Assembly (NCBI GenBank): GCA_016210005.1
Contig: JACQVA010000097.1
Span: 42,769 to 106,768 of the forward strand
Origin: Deltaproteobacteria bacterium
GTDB lineage: Bacteria; Desulfobacterota; Binatia; HRBIN30; JACQVA1
Reading direction: 5' to 3'
DNA: 64,000 bases
The translations under genes and the position numbers were made by a program. Numbering within the stretch: the stretch's first letter is position 1; every line of letters starts with the position of its first letter. Under the pieces are notes generated by a model, which saw only the letters and a list, made by a program, of their open reading frames with translations, made no database searches and had not been told where the DNA came from. Shown in pieces: positions 30,949 to 39,231 of the stretch.

Positions 30949-31767
30949 TCAGTGCAGCTCCATGCCGCCGTCGACGTTGATCGCCTGGCCGGTGACGTTG
31001 GGCGCCGTTGCCAGGAAGACAGCCAGTTGGCCGATGTCCTCCGGCGTTTGCGGCCGCGCCAGCGGGATCAAGCTCGCGACGTAGCGCTGCCACGACTCCT
31101 CCTTGGACTCGCCTTTCTGCTTGAGGGTGTCGGCGAGGTACTCCCACATCTGTGTGCGCAGAATGCCGGGGCAAATGGCGTTGACACGGATGTTGAAGCG
31201 CGCCACCTCCTTGGCCAGCGCATTGGTGAACCCAACGACGGCGAACTTCGAGGCGCAGTAGTGCGCCATGCCCGGCGAACCGTTCTTACCCGCAACCGAG
31301 GCGATGTTGATGATGCAGGCATCGGGCCGTTGTTTGAGGATCGGCAGCGCGGCTTTGCAGGTGAGGAAGACGCCCTTGACGTTGACGGCCATGGTGAGGT
31401 CCCACTCCTCTTCGGGCATCTTCTCGACCGTCGAGATGTGCACCACGCCGGCGTTGCACACCAGGATGTCGAGCTGGCCGAGCTGCGTCATGGTGTCGGC
31501 CAGCATGCGCTGCACCTGCGGCCACTGTGTGACATCGGCCTCGATGGCGGTGGCACGACGGCCGAGAGCCTGGATTTCGCTCACCGTATCGCCCGCCGCC
31601 TGAAAGCCGCTCACCGCGGCCGCGCGGTACTGCTGAGAGGCGCTGGCCATCCGCTCCACTTCCGCAATCGCGATGTCGGCGCCCTGCCGCGCCAGCGCCA
31701 GCGCAATCCCCCGCCCGATGCCACGCGCGCCACCCGTGATTAGCGCCACCTTGCCTGCCAGCTTCAT
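30949..31767 (-). CDS. Short-chain dehydrogenase/reductase
   Basis: This NAD(P)-dependent oxidoreductase of 272 residues starts at ATG 31767. The Rossmann motif TGGARGIG (11-18), NAG (105-107), catalytic Ser (about 157), YCASK (Tyr170, Lys174) and the C-terminal INVDGGMELH are all intact. The Asp/Glu position after beta-2 (AEVER) suggests NAD(H) preference. Its substrate is unknown. It lies 23 bases downstream of the HAD phosphatase gene on the same strand and converges on the YkgJ gene. Confidence 0.9.
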   Translation of the reverse strand: MKLAGKVALITGGARGIGRGIALALARQGADIAIAEVERMASASQQYRAAAVSGFQAAGDTVSEIQALGRRATAIEADVTQWPQVQRMLADTMTQLGQLDILVCNAGVVHISTVEKMPEEEWDLTMAVNVKGVFLTCKAALPILKQRPDACIINIASVAGKNGSPGMAHYCASKFAVVGFTNALAKEVARFNIRVNAICPGILRTQMWEYLADTLKQKGESKEESWQRYVASLIPLARPQTPEDIGQLAVFLATAPNVTGQAINVDGGMELH

Positions 31768-31790
31768 AAGCTTCTCCGTGATTGACTCGC

Positions 31791-32447
31791 TCACCTGATG
31801 ACCAAGTGGCTCAGGGACTCGAACCGGTCGATGACGAAATCCGGCGCCAGCGCGCGCAGCGTGTCGGCCGCGTGCATCCCGTACGTCACGGCACAGGTGG
31901 CAACGCCGGCGGCTTGGCCCATCTCGATGTCGAAGCTGGTGTCGCCGACCATCAAGGTGCGCTGCGCCGGCGTGCCGAACAGCGCCCGCGCCCGCTCCAG
32001 CATCTCGGGGTGCGGCTTGCCGCGGGTGACGCAGTCGCCGCCGATGACTTCGTCGATCAAGTGTTGGATGGCGCAATGGCGCACAATGTCGCGCGTGGTT
32101 GCCCTTGCCTTGCTGGTGCCGACAACCAGCCGCTTGCCCGCGGCCCGCAACGCCGCCAGCGTGTCCATCACTCCCGGGTACAAGCGAAACTGGCTGACGA
32201 ACTCCGGCGCGTCGGCGCGTCGGCGGTAGTTGACACACAGCTCCGGTATGGCCGCCGCAGCATCGGCAGGGAGCGCACGCTGGAAGACCTCGTCGAGCGG
32301 CAGCCCGATGGTTGCAGCCACTGCGCGAGCGTCAGCGCAGGGATAGCCGTGCGCCGACAGCGTGGCATTCACCATCCCGACGAGGATCGCCTCGCTGTCA
32401 ACCAAGGTCCCGTCGAGGTCAAGTATGAGCAGGTCGAACGGATTCAA
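31791..32447 (-). CDS. HAD-family phosphatase (Gph/MupP-like)
   Basis: This haloacid-dehalogenase phosphatase of about 218 residues has motif I DLDGTLVDS, motif II VVGTSK, motif III Lys in GKPHPEM and motif IV VGDTSFDIEMG. A helical C1 cap lies at about 20-85. The start is a TTG: TTG 32447 has GGAG seven bases upstream, while TTG 32453 is too close to it. The family includes phosphoglycolate phosphatase and the MurNAc-6-phosphate phosphatase MupP. Closeness to amgK-murU makes MupP possible but unproven, as these genes are on the other strand. Confidence 0.87.
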   Translation of the reverse strand: MNPFDLLILDLDGTLVDSEAILVGMVNATLSAHGYPCADARAVAATIGLPLDEVFQRALPADAAAAIPELCVNYRRRADAPEFVSQFRLYPGVMDTLAALRAAGKRLVVGTSKARATTRDIVRHCAIQHLIDEVIGGDCVTRGKPHPEMLERARALFGTPAQRTLMVGDTSFDIEMGQAAGVATCAVTYGMHAADTLRALAPDFVIDRFESLSHLVIR

Positions 32448-32546
32448 GAGCAAGCTCCAGCCGCTTCCCTACCAGAGGCAGCAAGCGGCTTAAAGCCTCG
32501 CTCGACTGCTTGAATCTCCCTCGCCATTTGGTTTACCTCGGTACCA

Positions 32547-33872
32547 GTGGCGTACTCAATTGGCACCAAGCTCATCTCCGCCGAGGCCGCGGCGGCGTTG
32601 GTGAAATCCGGCGACTGGCTCGACTACGGCTTTGGACTGGGCCAACCGGATCGGTTCGACCGAGCGCTGGCGGCGCGCACGGACGAGCTGCGCGGCGTGA
32701 AGATTCGCTCGTGCCTGACAATGCGGCCGCGGGCGGTGCTCGAGGCCGATCGCACCGGCGAGCACTTCCTGTGGTTCAACTGGCACTTCTCCGGCTACGA
32801 TCGCACTCAGCACGACGCCGGCCGCTGCAACTACATCCCGATGAACTTCGGCGAGGCGCCCGACTACTACCGCCGCTTCGTCGACCCCATCGACGTCGTT
32901 TGCATCAAGACTACGCCGATGGACGCGCACGGTTACTTCAACTTCGGCGGCGCGGTCACCTATCACAAGGCGATGACCGAACGCGCCAAAGTCCTCATCG
33001 TCGAGACCTGCGAGGCCATGCCCTACGTCTTCGGCGCGCAAGAGTCGGTGCACGTCAACGACGTGGACCACGTCATCGACGGCGGCGCGGGCCCGGTTCC
33101 GGAAGCCGGCAACCCGCCCGCCACCGCGATCGACCGCCAGGTCGCGGCCCTCATCGCCGCGGAAATCGAGGACGGCGCCTGCTTGCAGATCGGCATTGGC
33201 GGCATGCCCAACGCCGTTTGCGCCTTGCTGAAAGAAGCCGGCGTGCGCGACCTCGGCATTCACACGGAGATGCTGGTCGACGGCATGATCGATCTCTGCG
33301 AAGCCGGCTTGATCACCGGGGCGCGCAAGACGCTCAATCGGCATCAGATCGTGTTCACCTTCGCCGCCGGCTCGCGCAAGCAGTACGACTTCATCCACCG
33401 CAACCAAGCGGTGCAAAGCTTCCCGGTCGATTACACCAACCTGCCGCAGAACATCATGCAGAACGAGCGCGTGGTCTCGATCAACAACACCACCCAGATC
33501 GATCTGCAGGGGCAAGCGGCTTCGGAATCGTCGGGTCATCGCCATCTCACCGGCACCGGCGGGCAGCTGCAATTTGTCCGCGGCGCCTATGCTTCCAAGG
33601 GCGGCAAGTCGTTCATCTGTCTGTCGTCGACGTACGACAAGCGCGGCGAGCCGCAGAGCCGTATCGTGACCACCCTGACCCCGGGCAACGTGGTGACCAC
33701 GCCGCGCACCGACGTGATGTACGTGGTGACCGAATACGGCATGGTCAACCTCAAGGGCAAGTCGGTCGCCGAGCGCGCCACGGCGTTGATCGCGATTGCG
33801 CATCCCGACTTCCGCGAGTCGCTCGCAAGGGAAGCGCGCGAGAAGAATCTGATTCCGAAGGGCTTCTTCTGA
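32547..33872 (+). CDS. Acetyl-CoA hydrolase/transferase family CoA-transferase
   Basis: This 441-residue family-I-type CoA-transferase resembles 4-hydroxybutyrate or butyrate:acetyl-CoA transferases. The probable catalytic Glu lies in LGIHTEMLVDGMID (Glu 241). Other family segments are QIGIGGMPNAV, TGTGGQLQFVRGA, TTPRTDVMYVVTEYG and NLKGKSVAERA. The start is GTG 32547 without an obvious ribosome site, and the frame has no better ATG nearby. The gene is divergent from the HAD phosphatase and convergent with the MFS gene (5 bases apart). The substrate is unknown. Confidence 0.88.
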   Translation: MAYSIGTKLISAEAAAALVKSGDWLDYGFGLGQPDRFDRALAARTDELRGVKIRSCLTMRPRAVLEADRTGEHFLWFNWHFSGYDRTQHDAGRCNYIPMNFGEAPDYYRRFVDPIDVVCIKTTPMDAHGYFNFGGAVTYHKAMTERAKVLIVETCEAMPYVFGAQESVHVNDVDHVIDGGAGPVPEAGNPPATAIDRQVAALIAAEIEDGACLQIGIGGMPNAVCALLKEAGVRDLGIHTEMLVDGMIDLCEAGLITGARKTLNRHQIVFTFAAGSRKQYDFIHRNQAVQSFPVDYTNLPQNIMQNERVVSINNTTQIDLQGQAASESSGHRHLTGTGGQLQFVRGAYASKGGKSFICLSSTYDKRGEPQSRIVTTLTPGNVVTTPRTDVMYVVTEYGMVNLKGKSVAERATALIAIAHPDFRESLAREAREKNLIPKGFF

Positions 33873-33877
33873 TCGCG

Positions 33878-35089
33878 CTACGATCGCAGCCGGCGGGCGT
33901 GCAGGTTCACCAGCACCATCGCCCCGGCCGAGACGAAGAACACCGCCCGCAATCCCAGGTGGGCACCGACCCAGCTGCCGGCCAGCGGCCCCATCAGGTT
34001 GCCGAGCATGGTGGCGCTCGAGCTGAGGCCCATCACGCCGCCGCGCCGCTCGGGCGGGCTGGCCGCGGTGATGAAACCGAAGAGCGTGGGTAGCACACCG
34101 GCCACGAACGCGCCGTAGAGCAGACGCAAGACCAGCAACTGCACCACACCGGTGGTCAAGCCTTGCAACAGCAGCGCCACCGTACAGCCAAGCAGCGCCA
34201 GGGTCATGGCCGTGTGGAAGCCAAGCCGATCACCGCGCCGCCCCCACCAAGGCGCGGCAATCAACGAGGTGATGCCGGTGGCAGCGAACAAGACCCCGGT
34301 GGTCGTCGCTAGCAGGCGTTGCTCGACCCCGAGCTGTTCCACATAGAGCACGAAGATCGGCTGCAGCGTCGTGATCAGGCTCTGCGCCGCCAGCACCGCC
34401 ACGAGCGCGTTGCGCAGCTCGGGCCTGCGCCACGCCAGCTCGAGGTTGCTGCGTACCGACACCCGCGCCACCGGCGCCGCCGCTGCCCGCACCTCGGTCA
34501 GCATCATCGCCGAGACTATCCCGCCGGCCAGACATAGCACCGCAACCACGAGAAAGATCCAGCGGTAGCCGATGAGGTCGGCCAGCACACCGCCGAGCAA
34601 CGGTCCGATCAACCCGGATGCCGGCACCACGCTCTGCAACAGTCCCAAGGCATAGCCGCGCCGAGAATCCGGCGCCGTCACCGACACCAGCGCCATGCCC
34701 GCTGCCAGAAACCCGGAGACGCCGCCGAGTGCCAGCCGCCAGACGAACAGCGTCTCCACCGAGCCGGCCAGGGCCATGCCGACATACACCAGCGCGCTGC
34801 CCAGCAGCGCACGCACCACCATCAGTTTCTGGCCGTAGCGGTCGCCGAGCGCACCCCAAATCGGCGTGGCAATGAACGACACCATGAACGGGCCCGAAAA
34901 CACCAGCCCGCTCCAGCGCAAGACCGCGGCATCGTCCGTGATCCCCAGATCGCGCACGTACAGCGGAATGAACGGCAAGATCATGGAGAGGCCGACGAAG
35001 GCCGCAAACTCCACCGCCCACAGAACGTACAAGTTGCGCCGCCACGCCGCCGGAGCCTCGCTAAGCGCGCTACCCTCGGGTTGCGTCAT
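33878..35089 (-). CDS. MFS transporter, probable drug/solute exporter
   Basis: This inner-membrane major facilitator protein of 403 residues has about 12 hydrophobic segments in two halves. The cytoplasmic loop-2 motif GALGDRYGQKLM and its partner GRRGDRLGFHTAM in the second half are typical. Motif C (GLIGPLLGGVLAD) in TM5 points to a drug:proton antiporter-like exporter of the MdtG type. ATG 35089 is chosen over a longer open frame, which would add an unlikely Arg/Pro-rich leader. Confidence 0.88.
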   Translation of the reverse strand: MTQPEGSALSEAPAAWRRNLYVLWAVEFAAFVGLSMILPFIPLYVRDLGITDDAAVLRWSGLVFSGPFMVSFIATPIWGALGDRYGQKLMVVRALLGSALVYVGMALAGSVETLFVWRLALGGVSGFLAAGMALVSVTAPDSRRGYALGLLQSVVPASGLIGPLLGGVLADLIGYRWIFLVVAVLCLAGGIVSAMMLTEVRAAAAPVARVSVRSNLELAWRRPELRNALVAVLAAQSLITTLQPIFVLYVEQLGVEQRLLATTTGVLFAATGITSLIAAPWWGRRGDRLGFHTAMTLALLGCTVALLLQGLTTGVVQLLVLRLLYGAFVAGVLPTLFGFITAASPPERRGGVMGLSSSATMLGNLMGPLAGSWVGAHLGLRAVFFVSAGAMVLVNLHARRLRS

Positions 35090-35242
35090 CGTGGCCTCGC
35101 ATGGCCGCCGAGGCTTACCAAGGGGGCCGTGCTCGGGCAATGCGTCGCCCGGCTCGATTCGCCGGCTGGTCGCGAAACCCGCGTTTCCGGTCTGGATGTC
35201 TGTGCCCGAGCGCCGTAAGATGCGGCCCGGTGGGATCGCCAA

Positions 35243-35725
35243 ATGCGCCTGCGGCGTCTGCTTACTCGGTTGACGATTGTGGCCACGCTAGCGGGGCCGG
35301 CGGCCGCGGTGCGCGCCGGGCAACCCGCGGCGCTCGCGACTCTCCAGCAGCTGGTTCGGGCAGCTGATACGGTGGTGCTGGCGCACTGCGACAGCGGTGA
35401 GAGCAAGTGGGCCGACGCACCACCGATTATCGTCACTCGCCGTCAGTGCCAGGTGGAGCGCGCCTTCAAGGGCTCAACCGGCGCGACACTGACGTTGCAA
35501 ACGCTCGGTGGGCGCGTCGGTGATGTTGTCATGGGCAGCTCGGCGCTAACAGCGAGCGTGCCCGCGAACGTCGCCGTCGTGTTGCTGCTACGGCGCAGTC
35601 AATTCGGTTCACACTACGTTCTGGCCGGCGGCGCTGGTGCAGCGGTGGCGCTGGCTTACTCCGCCGGCCAGTACACTATCCACGGCATGGCGCTGGAAGA
35701 CTTTGCGCGCTGGGCGGGCCAATGA
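35243..35725 (+). CDS. Secreted protein of unknown function
   Basis: I do not recognise this 160-residue protein. It has a signal peptide (MRLRRLLTRLTIVATLAGPA, cleavage near Ala 25) and a small beta-rich region with VILAHCDSGES-like and CQVERAFKGSTGATLTLQ segments. It overlaps the matrixin-like gene by four bases (ATGA at 35722-35725), which points to a shared operon and possibly a shared job at the cell surface. It has no membrane anchor apart from the signal peptide. Confidence 0.7.
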   Translation: MRLRRLLTRLTIVATLAGPAAAVRAGQPAALATLQQLVRAADTVVLAHCDSGESKWADAPPIIVTRRQCQVERAFKGSTGATLTLQTLGGRVGDVVMGSSALTASVPANVAVVLLLRRSQFGSHYVLAGGAGAAVALAYSAGQYTIHGMALEDFARWAGQ

Positions 35726-37293
35726 CAGCGCCCCCGCTGGCCAATCGCTTCGTGTCCTGTGCCGCGCTCGTCGTCGCCGTACTGCCGGCGCTGACTGGAG
35801 GCGCGCACGCCTACACGCTGGTGCGTACGAGCGCGGCAAGCTCGCCGCTGCGCTGGCCGTCAGCGTCGCAACCCGTGTTGATGCAGCTCAGCGATCGGAT
35901 CAGCGCCAGCCTGCCCAACATGGCCGCCGGTAGTGATCCCGCCGGCGCGATCCGGCGGGCGCTCAGCCGGTTTCCGGCGGTGTCGGCGGTGCGCTTTCAA
36001 GACGGCACAACGAGTGCCGTCTCGGGCGGTAGAGACGGCGTGAACCTGGTCTCGTTCGCCGACACCACCCCCAATCGCGAGATCTTCGAGATGGCCGGCG
36101 GCGCGGCCGTGGTCGGGCTGACGCTCTACTTCTATAGCGGCTCCGAGCTGATCGAGGCGGACGTGCTGTTCAACCCCGCGCTTGCGTTCACCACCACGCT
36201 GGCCACCGACGAGGAGCTGCAAGACGCCGGGCAGTTCGATGTTCAAGCAGTGGCCACGCACGAGTTCGGCCACGTCATCGGCCTGCACCATACCGGCGTG
36301 GAATCGGCAGCCATGTGGCCGCTCGCCTCGGTGCTGCAACGCCAGCTGGACGCCGACGACGTTGCCGGGGCCAACGCGCTCTACCCGGCCGGCGCCGGCA
36401 GCGGCACGGTGGCCGGCAGCGTCACCGTCGCCGGCGCGCCCGCCTTTGGGGCGCACGTGGTCGCGCTCTCCGAACGCGGAGCGGTCGCTGCCAGCGCCCT
36501 CACCTTGCCGGGCGGGACGTATGCGATCGAACGACTCGCACCCGGCCGCTACACCTTGTACGCCGAGCCGCTCGATGGCCCGCACAGCTCGGTGCCGGCG
36601 GATCACTGCGTGCGCTTCGGCAACCTCAGCGGTGCTGGTATCTATAACAACGCCGTGCTGACCGTCGACTTCGCCACGCAGTTCCACGACGGCGTGGACG
36701 TGGTCGCCGAGCAGACGACAACCGCGAACTTCTCGCTCGCCGCCGGTGCGCCAGCGGTCAATCCGGCCCAGATCGGGCCGGCAACGCTCAACAATGGCTC
36801 GATTTCCGCCTTTGTTGCGACCCGGCCGCTGGCGGTGAGCGCGGGCAGCGAGCAATGGTTAGCGGTGGCAGGCGCGAATGTGGATCAGGTCCCGGTCGAG
36901 GGCATCAGCCTCGGGCCCGACATCACTGTGGACTTGGACAGCCGCCGCGTGCTGAACGCGACCTGCGACTCGGCGCCGTTCCCCTTCCTGTTGTTTCGCG
37001 TCGCCATCGACCGCGGCGCGGCGACGGGTGGCCGCACGATCGTGCTGACTGCCGTCGGCCAGCCGGTAGCGTTTACCGCCGCGCTGCGCCTCAACCCGGC
37101 CCCGCTGCCCTGCGTCGGCGATTGCGATGACGACGGCGCCGTAACCGTTGATGAGTTGGTGCGCGGGGTCAACATCGCCCTCGGCAACACCACGCTCGAG
37201 GTCTGCCCGCAGTTTGATTCGAGTGACGACGGATCGGTGACCGTCGATGAGCTGGTACAGGCGGTCAACGCTGCCCTCAGCGGTTGCGAGTAA
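35722..37293 (+). CDS. Secreted matrixin-like zinc metalloprotease with dockerin-like EF repeats
   Basis: This 523-residue protein is probably secreted. A signal peptide (to about 30) is followed by a metzincin catalytic domain with HEFGHVIGLHH (zinc His 180, 184 and 190) and the downstream SAAMWPLAS as the Met-turn region. A carboxypeptidase-regulatory or beta-sandwich region follows (about 225-330), then a further beta-rich module. The C terminus has two calcium-loop repeats, DCDDDGAVTVDELV and DSSDDGSVTVDELV, each followed by a short helix, in dockerin style. It is a likely type II secretion client. No cohesin was seen in the window. Confidence 0.87.
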   Translation: MTAPPLANRFVSCAALVVAVLPALTGGAHAYTLVRTSAASSPLRWPSASQPVLMQLSDRISASLPNMAAGSDPAGAIRRALSRFPAVSAVRFQDGTTSAVSGGRDGVNLVSFADTTPNREIFEMAGGAAVVGLTLYFYSGSELIEADVLFNPALAFTTTLATDEELQDAGQFDVQAVATHEFGHVIGLHHTGVESAAMWPLASVLQRQLDADDVAGANALYPAGAGSGTVAGSVTVAGAPAFGAHVVALSERGAVAASALTLPGGTYAIERLAPGRYTLYAEPLDGPHSSVPADHCVRFGNLSGAGIYNNAVLTVDFATQFHDGVDVVAEQTTTANFSLAAGAPAVNPAQIGPATLNNGSISAFVATRPLAVSAGSEQWLAVAGANVDQVPVEGISLGPDITVDLDSRRVLNATCDSAPFPFLLFRVAIDRGAATGGRTIVLTAVGQPVAFTAALRLNPAPLPCVGDCDDDGAVTVDELVRGVNIALGNTTLEVCPQFDSSDDGSVTVDELVQAVNAALSGCE

Positions 37294-37359
37294 GCAAGTG
37301 GCGAGAAACGGGCGCGAGCCCACTTGAGAGGGACTAGCGGCAGCGAAGGGGAGAGCAGT

Positions 37360-38136
37360 ATGCGACTGAAGGATCGAGTTGCCATTGTTACCGGAGCCGG
37401 CTCCGGCCTGGGGCGTGCTGGGGCGCTGGCGCTGGCGGCGGCCGGCGCCAAGGTATTCGCTTCGGACATCAACGAAGCGGCCGCGCGCGAGACTGCGGAG
37501 CTGATCGGCGCGCGCGGCGGCGCTAGCCGCAGCGGCAAGCACGATGCCGGCGCCGCCGCCGAGGCCGAGCGCCTGGTGCGCGACACCGCTGCCGCCTTTG
37601 GCGCCCTTCACATCCTCTACAACAACGCCGGTATCGCGCTGCCCTTCGACGACGGCTTTACCGCGCGGGTGGAGCCGGAGGTGTGGGATCGCGTGATTCG
37701 GGTAAACCTGTCGAGCGTCTTCTATTGCTCGAAGTACGCCATCCCCGAGATCGCCCAAGCCGGCGGCGGCGCGATCATCAACACCGCCTCGTCGATGGCC
37801 CACCTGCCGCTCGGTGGCTTGGACGGCTACGCGGCCTCGAAAGGCGGCGTGGCCATGCTGACCAAGTCGATGGCCGTCGGCTGTGGACCGATGAACATTC
37901 GCGTCAACGCCATCAGCCCCGGCTACGTCGACACCCCGATGAACGCGCTGATCTGGGGCAGCGAGGAGATGAAGCGCGGCTTCGAGAAGGGCCACATGAC
38001 CGGCTTGCAGACGGCCGAGGAAATCGCCGATCTGGTGGTCTTCCTCGCCAGCGACGAAGCCCGCAGCCTCACCGGCGCCGTGATCAACTGTGACCGCGGC
38101 TGGACCGCGTTCAAGCAACCCGATCTGCTACGCTGA
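37360..38136 (+). CDS. Short-chain dehydrogenase/reductase
   Basis: This 258-residue NAD(P)-dependent oxidoreductase starts at ATG 37360 after AAGGGGAG. It contains TGAGSGLG (11-18), YNNAG (88-91), Ser near 145, GYAASKGG (Tyr157, Lys161) and ISPGYVDTPM. SDIN after beta-2 favours NAD(H). The substrate cannot be told. It is flanked by the protease gene and the amino-sugar kinase cluster, with no clear functional link to either. Confidence 0.9.
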   Translation: MRLKDRVAIVTGAGSGLGRAGALALAAAGAKVFASDINEAAARETAELIGARGGASRSGKHDAGAAAEAERLVRDTAAAFGALHILYNNAGIALPFDDGFTARVEPEVWDRVIRVNLSSVFYCSKYAIPEIAQAGGGAIINTASSMAHLPLGGLDGYAASKGGVAMLTKSMAVGCGPMNIRVNAISPGYVDTPMNALIWGSEEMKRGFEKGHMTGLQTAEEIADLVVFLASDEARSLTGAVINCDRGWTAFKQPDLLR

Positions 38137-38238
38137 GGACTAAGTGGAAGCGCCGCCAGCGGTCACTTTCTTGTCGTAACCCCGGCATGAAGGGCTGGTA
38201 AGGCTGGCGACTGAAAGGTATGAAGATTTCCCGCGACC

Positions 38239-39231
38239 ATGACGGACAAACCGGACTTGATCCTGGCTCTGGATGCCGGCGGCAGCTCGACGCGCTGCTT
38301 GCTGGTGCGCCGCGACGGCAGCGTGCTTGGCCGCGGCTGTGGCGGACCGGGAAATCACATTCTGTCGGGCTGGGAGGCCGCGCGCGCGGCTGTGGCGGAC
38401 GCGATCGCTGAGGCTTGCCGCGCCGCGCAGGTGGAAGCCGCCGCGGTTGGCCTGGCCATGGCGGGCAGCGCCGGTGTAGGCCCTGATGGCATGGGCTCAC
38501 AACTGGTCGAGGCGCTGGTGCAGGAGCTGTTGCCCAACGCCCGCGTGCGCGCCATCGGCGACATGGTGGCCGCCTTCTGGGGCGCTCTCAGCACGGATTT
38601 CGGCGTCGTGGTCGCCGCCGGCACCGGCTCGGTGTGCTGGGGCCGCAACGCCGCCGGCGACACCCGGCAAGTCGGCGGCTGGGGCCACATCCTGGGCGAC
38701 GAGGGCAGCGCCTATGACATCGCCGTGCGCGCGCTGCGAGCCGGCGCGCGCGCCACCGACGGCCGCGGCCCGCGCACAGAGTTGACGCAGCGGCTAGTCA
38801 GCGTCCTCGCCGTCAGCGACTACATCAACGTCGCCTTGCGCATTTACGGCGACCCGCTGACCCGTGACGCCATCGCCCGCCTGGCCACCACCGTCGTCGA
38901 AGTAGCGGCTAGGGGTGATCAGGTCGCACAGTCAGTGCTAGCGGAGGCGGGCGCCGAGTTGGGCCTGCACGCCGTCATCGCGCTGCGTGTCCTAGGGCTC
39001 GGCGAATGCGCTGCACCGGTCGCATACACCGGCGCCGTCTTTGCCGCCGGCGAGTGCATCCTCGAATCCTTTCGCCGCACCATTATCGCCGCCTGCCCGC
39101 TGGCGACGGTGGTGCGGCCCGAATTCCCGCCGGTGGCCGGCGCGCTCAAGCTGGCGCTGCGCGAGTTGGGCGTGGACTTCACTCCGGCCATCGCCGCAAC
39201 CTTGCGGGCGACGTTGGGAGCGGAGCGGTGA
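38239..39231 (+). CDS. nagK: N-acetylglucosamine kinase-like BadF/BadG/BcrA ATPase
   Basis: This sugar kinase of 330 residues belongs to the BadF/NagK family. ILALDAGGSSTRCLLV is the first phosphate loop, VVAAGTGSVCWG the second, and GGWGHILGDEGSAYDI the family signature of eukaryotic and deltaproteobacterial GlcNAc kinases. It would make GlcNAc-6-phosphate, the substrate for the NagA encoded three genes on. Its TGA overlaps the next GTG start. The name is a functional inference. Confidence 0.83.
   Translation: MTDKPDLILALDAGGSSTRCLLVRRDGSVLGRGCGGPGNHILSGWEAARAAVADAIAEACRAAQVEAAAVGLAMAGSAGVGPDGMGSQLVEALVQELLPNARVRAIGDMVAAFWGALSTDFGVVVAAGTGSVCWGRNAAGDTRQVGGWGHILGDEGSAYDIAVRALRAGARATDGRGPRTELTQRLVSVLAVSDYINVALRIYGDPLTRDAIARLATTVVEVAARGDQVAQSVLAEAGAELGLHAVIALRVLGLGECAAPVAYTGAVFAAGECILESFRRTIIAACPLATVVRPEFPPVAGALKLALRELGVDFTPAIAATLRATLGAER

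Noticed and set aside
32510..34093. 527-codon plus frame over the CoA-transferase and MFS genes
   Set aside because: It reads in a different frame through the real CoA-transferase and continues antisense to the MFS gene; the product is Arg/His-rich low complexity.
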